Source: an uncultured Bacillaceae bacterium (GTDB lineage: Bacteria > Bacillota > Bacilli > Bacillales > Caldibacillaceae). From it: DNA of 22,494 nt. A program made the position numbers and the translations under genes. The DNA is taken from the NCBI GenBank assembly GCA_937951955.1, contig CALGAD010000126.1, forward strand, positions 1-22,494, given 5' to 3'. Positions 20,535-22,494 of the stretch are shown piece after piece; the stretch's first letter is position 1, and the number at the start of each line of letters is the position of its first letter. The notes beneath the pieces are model-generated. The model saw only the letters and a program-made list of their open reading frames with translations, searched no databases and had not been told where the DNA came from.

Positions 20535-21737
20535 ATGGATGGAACGAAACTATGGCAAAGACGGTTCCGGGAGTGGATGAAGGAATTTTTCCGGTACGGT
20601 CGTTATATGTTCAATGACCATTTGATTTTGATCGTAATCATCGCCATTGGTGCCGGGGCTTATTATTACAACGATTGGGTGCAAACTTTAAATGAAGATT
20701 TTCCGGCAGAGATCATCTTTGCCTTGCTATTTGGCTGGCTCCTCACCCAAGGGAATGTAACCACATTCATGCGTGAACCGGATAAAGTTTTCCTTTTACC
20801 GGTTGAAACCAACTTGCGTTCATATTTTTATCGTTGCTTTTTGTATACATATTTGGTGCAAGCTTTTTTTGTACTATTCATCAGTCTTGTCATCGCCCCT
20901 ATTTATTTGCAAACTGTCATGAATCGCGACTTTGGTTCGTTTTTAATTTTGCTGCTAGTCCTTAAACTAAGCAACTTATGGATGCGCTGGAATATAAATT
21001 ATGAAACGGATGTGTCTTATCTTCTGTTAGATAAAACTTTAATGTTGGCCGGCAATGGTTTGGCGATCTTTTTATTTTTAAAACATTCCCTTGCTCTATT
21101 CTTGTTAGTCGTCATTCTATTATTTCTATATGGAGTATATTTAGCTAGCCGTAATAAAACGAAGGGACTTCCGTGGGAACAGTTAATTGAATTGGAAGAG
21201 AAAAGAAGAAGTCGCTTTTATCAACTGGCCAATTTATTTACCGATGTACCGCACTTGCGCAATCAAGTAAAACGGAGAAAAGCACTGGACTTCCTGCTGA
21301 AGCCGATTCCTTTTTCAAATGAAAAAGCTCACCTTTATTTATACACACGGACATTTTTACGCAGTGGTGATTATTTTGGACTGTTCATCCGCTTATCGGT
21401 TATTGGCGGAATCTTTGTCTGGGGGTTGAAAGGGACTTGGCCCGGTCTAGGTGCGGGACTGCTCTTTATGTACTTGACCGGTATCCAATTACTCAATCTC
21501 TGGAATCATCACGATTCGATTATCTGGACGGATATTTATCCTTTCGATTCAGCATTAAAACGAATCGCTTTTTCTCGATTGCTGGAGTTGATTTTATGGA
21601 CCCAAAATCTGTGGTTTACTGGGCTTTTTCTTTCAACAGGTGATTGGATTTTAGGAATCATATTTTTAGCAACGCTCAGTCTTTTTATTTATTTGTTTAT
21701 TTATCATTATGCCCGTCGCCGTCTGGCCAGCCGGTAA
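20535..21737 (+). CDS. ecsB: ABC transporter permease EcsB
   Basis: A 400-residue integral membrane subunit of the Ecs transporter (B. subtilis EcsB about 408). The N-terminus is cytoplasmic and basic (QRRFREWMKEFFRYGRYMF). Hydrophobic segments occur near 30-47, 60-72, 95-125, 135-150, 170-200, 280-320 and 355-392, with a cytoplasmic basic loop around 205-255 (EEKRRSRFYQLANLFTDVPH and following). The highly conserved FREPDKVFLLPVE-type motif appears as FMREPDKVFLLPVE near 80-93. The ATG follows the ecsA stop directly, with AAGGGATG inside the end of ecsA as the ribosome binding site. It works with EcsA. Confidence 0.93.
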   Translation: MDGTKLWQRRFREWMKEFFRYGRYMFNDHLILIVIIAIGAGAYYYNDWVQTLNEDFPAEIIFALLFGWLLTQGNVTTFMREPDKVFLLPVETNLRSYFYRCFLYTYLVQAFFVLFISLVIAPIYLQTVMNRDFGSFLILLLVLKLSNLWMRWNINYETDVSYLLLDKTLMLAGNGLAIFLFLKHSLALFLLVVILLFLYGVYLASRNKTKGLPWEQLIELEEKRRSRFYQLANLFTDVPHLRNQVKRRKALDFLLKPIPFSNEKAHLYLYTRTFLRSGDYFGLFIRLSVIGGIFVWGLKGTWPGLGAGLLFMYLTGIQLLNLWNHHDSIIWTDIYPFDSALKRIAFSRLLELILWTQNLWFTGLFLSTGDWILGIIFLATLSLFIYLFIYHYARRRLASR

Positions 21738-21755
21738 TGAAAAGGGGGAAGGACC

Positions 21756-22490
21756 GTGACTTATGAGGAGCGCGCCTATCGGGAAACGCTCGAATGGCGG
21801 AAAAAATTTCGGAAAAAAGGCAGTTTAGTCGGACGTCTTTCCAGGTCGGCACAAACGAAAATGAACCAGCTGATTCCAGAAGGTTTCCATAAAGCAATGA
21901 CCGAAGCGGTGAAAGGGATGGTTCAGTCCGTTTTAACCGGTTCGAATCTCGTTTTTAAACATACGATTCCCAAGTTCGATACCCTGGAGGAAAGGGAGAA
22001 TTTTATTAAGGAACAGCAAGAAAAGTACCGGAAAACGGCGATGATTGAAGGAGCAGGAACGGGAGCGGGGGGGTTTCTCCTCGGTCTGGCTGATTTCCCG
22101 TTATTACTTTCCATTAAGATGAAGTTTTTATATGATATCGCCAGAGTCCACGGCTATAACTTGCGGAAAAAAGAGGAGCGGATTTTTTTACTTCTCGTTT
22201 TTCAGCTGGCCTTCTCTAGCAACGAGAAAAAAGTGGAGACCCTCCGCATGATCGAGCGCTGGTCGCAAGTAAAACATGAGCTGCAAGACTTTGACTGGAG
22301 AACGTTCCAGCAAGAATATCGGGATACGATTGATCTTGCGAAAATGCTGCAATTGATGCCCGGTTTCGGTGCTGTCGTTGGGGCATATGCGAATTATCAG
22401 CTGCTCGATCAGCTAGGGGAAACCGCGCTTCATGCATATCGGATACGTTATTTTGCTGAAAAAGAAGAGGCATCCGCACAATTGCAATAA
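21756..22490 (+). CDS. ecsC: EcsC family protein
   Basis: A 244-residue protein of the EcsC family, third gene of the operon, 18 bases after ecsB. It has a basic N-terminal region, a glycine-rich hydrophobic segment GAGTGAGGFLLGLADFPLLL near 105-124, and a C-terminal MPGFGAVVGAYANYQLLDQL segment near 210-229. Both segments are conserved in the family and may associate with the membrane. The start is GTG 21756 with GGGGGAAGG upstream. In B. subtilis ecsC is dispensable for the secretion phenotypes of ecsA and ecsB, and its biochemical role is unknown. The stop is four bases from the window end, so any terminator lies outside. Confidence 0.9.
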   Translation: MTYEERAYRETLEWRKKFRKKGSLVGRLSRSAQTKMNQLIPEGFHKAMTEAVKGMVQSVLTGSNLVFKHTIPKFDTLEERENFIKEQQEKYRKTAMIEGAGTGAGGFLLGLADFPLLLSIKMKFLYDIARVHGYNLRKKEERIFLLLVFQLAFSSNEKKVETLRMIERWSQVKHELQDFDWRTFQQEYRDTIDLAKMLQLMPGFGAVVGAYANYQLLDQLGETALHAYRIRYFAEKEEASAQLQ

Positions 22491-22494
22491 AAAG

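Noticed and set aside
1..22494. CRISPR arrays, tRNA/rRNA genes, insertion sequences, phage or defence islands
   Set aside because: No regularly spaced repeats, cloverleaf or rRNA-like sequences, transposase or integrase motifs, or long terminal repeats were seen on either strand.

Overview
The window looks like chromosomal DNA of a low-to-moderate GC Firmicute of the family Bacillaceae. The genes use AGGAGG-type ribosome binding sites and a mix of ATG, GTG and TTG starts, and intrinsic hairpin/T-tract terminators are frequent. Gene content and order closely follow the Bacillus subtilis yha-ecs region: yhaQ, yhaP, yhaO, yhaN, yhaM, yhaL, yhaI, scoC (hpr), trpP, hit, ecsA, ecsB, ecsC. The genus cannot be fixed by reading alone.

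Layout. (1) Positions 1-2148 hold a yjlC-ndh operon (a DUF1641 protein plus type II NADH dehydrogenase). It meets a small convergent YhzD-like gene at a shared bidirectional terminator. (2) 2491-4648 is yhaQP, a NatAB-like ABC exporter. (3) 5031-10251 is yhaO-yhaN-yhaM: an Mre11-like phosphoesterase, a Rad50/SMC-like ATPase carrying a transmembrane hairpin, and the YhaM 3'-5' exoribonuclease. (4) 10628-16375 is a complete oligopeptide/dipeptide ABC importer. The permease and ATPase genes (order C-B-D-F) run leftward and the lipoprotein binding protein runs rightward from the same control region. This cassette sits between yhaM and yhaL, which are neighbours in B. subtilis. (5) 16441-17386 holds small genes: yhaL, a 30-residue YjcZ-type membrane peptide and yhaI. 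(6) 17383-19301, leftward, holds scoC (MarR-family transition-state regulator), trpP (tryptophan transporter) and hit. (7) 19800-22490 is the ecsABC operon, divergent from hit.

Regulation readable in the DNA. The trpP leader carries a run of GAG/UAG triplets across its ribosome binding site, preceded by a small stem-loop: the architecture of a TRAP (MtrB) translational repression site. Four promoters (yhaO, trpP, hit, ecsA) have TGn-extended -10 elements. The divergent peptide-transporter control region has an odd palindrome with an ATA-N-TAT core, compatible with the published ScoC consensus, and the scoC gene is in the same window. An inverted repeat lies in front of yjlC.

No wholly new system is evident. 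The least explained segment is 19439-19700: a strong leftward terminator with no leftward gene in front of it, preceded by protein-like readings in three successive reverse frames. This suggests a decayed small gene or an untranslated RNA. The other points worth checking are the importer cassette inserted in otherwise conserved synteny without prsA, and the membrane hairpin of YhaN at the place where Rad50 proteins carry a zinc hook.
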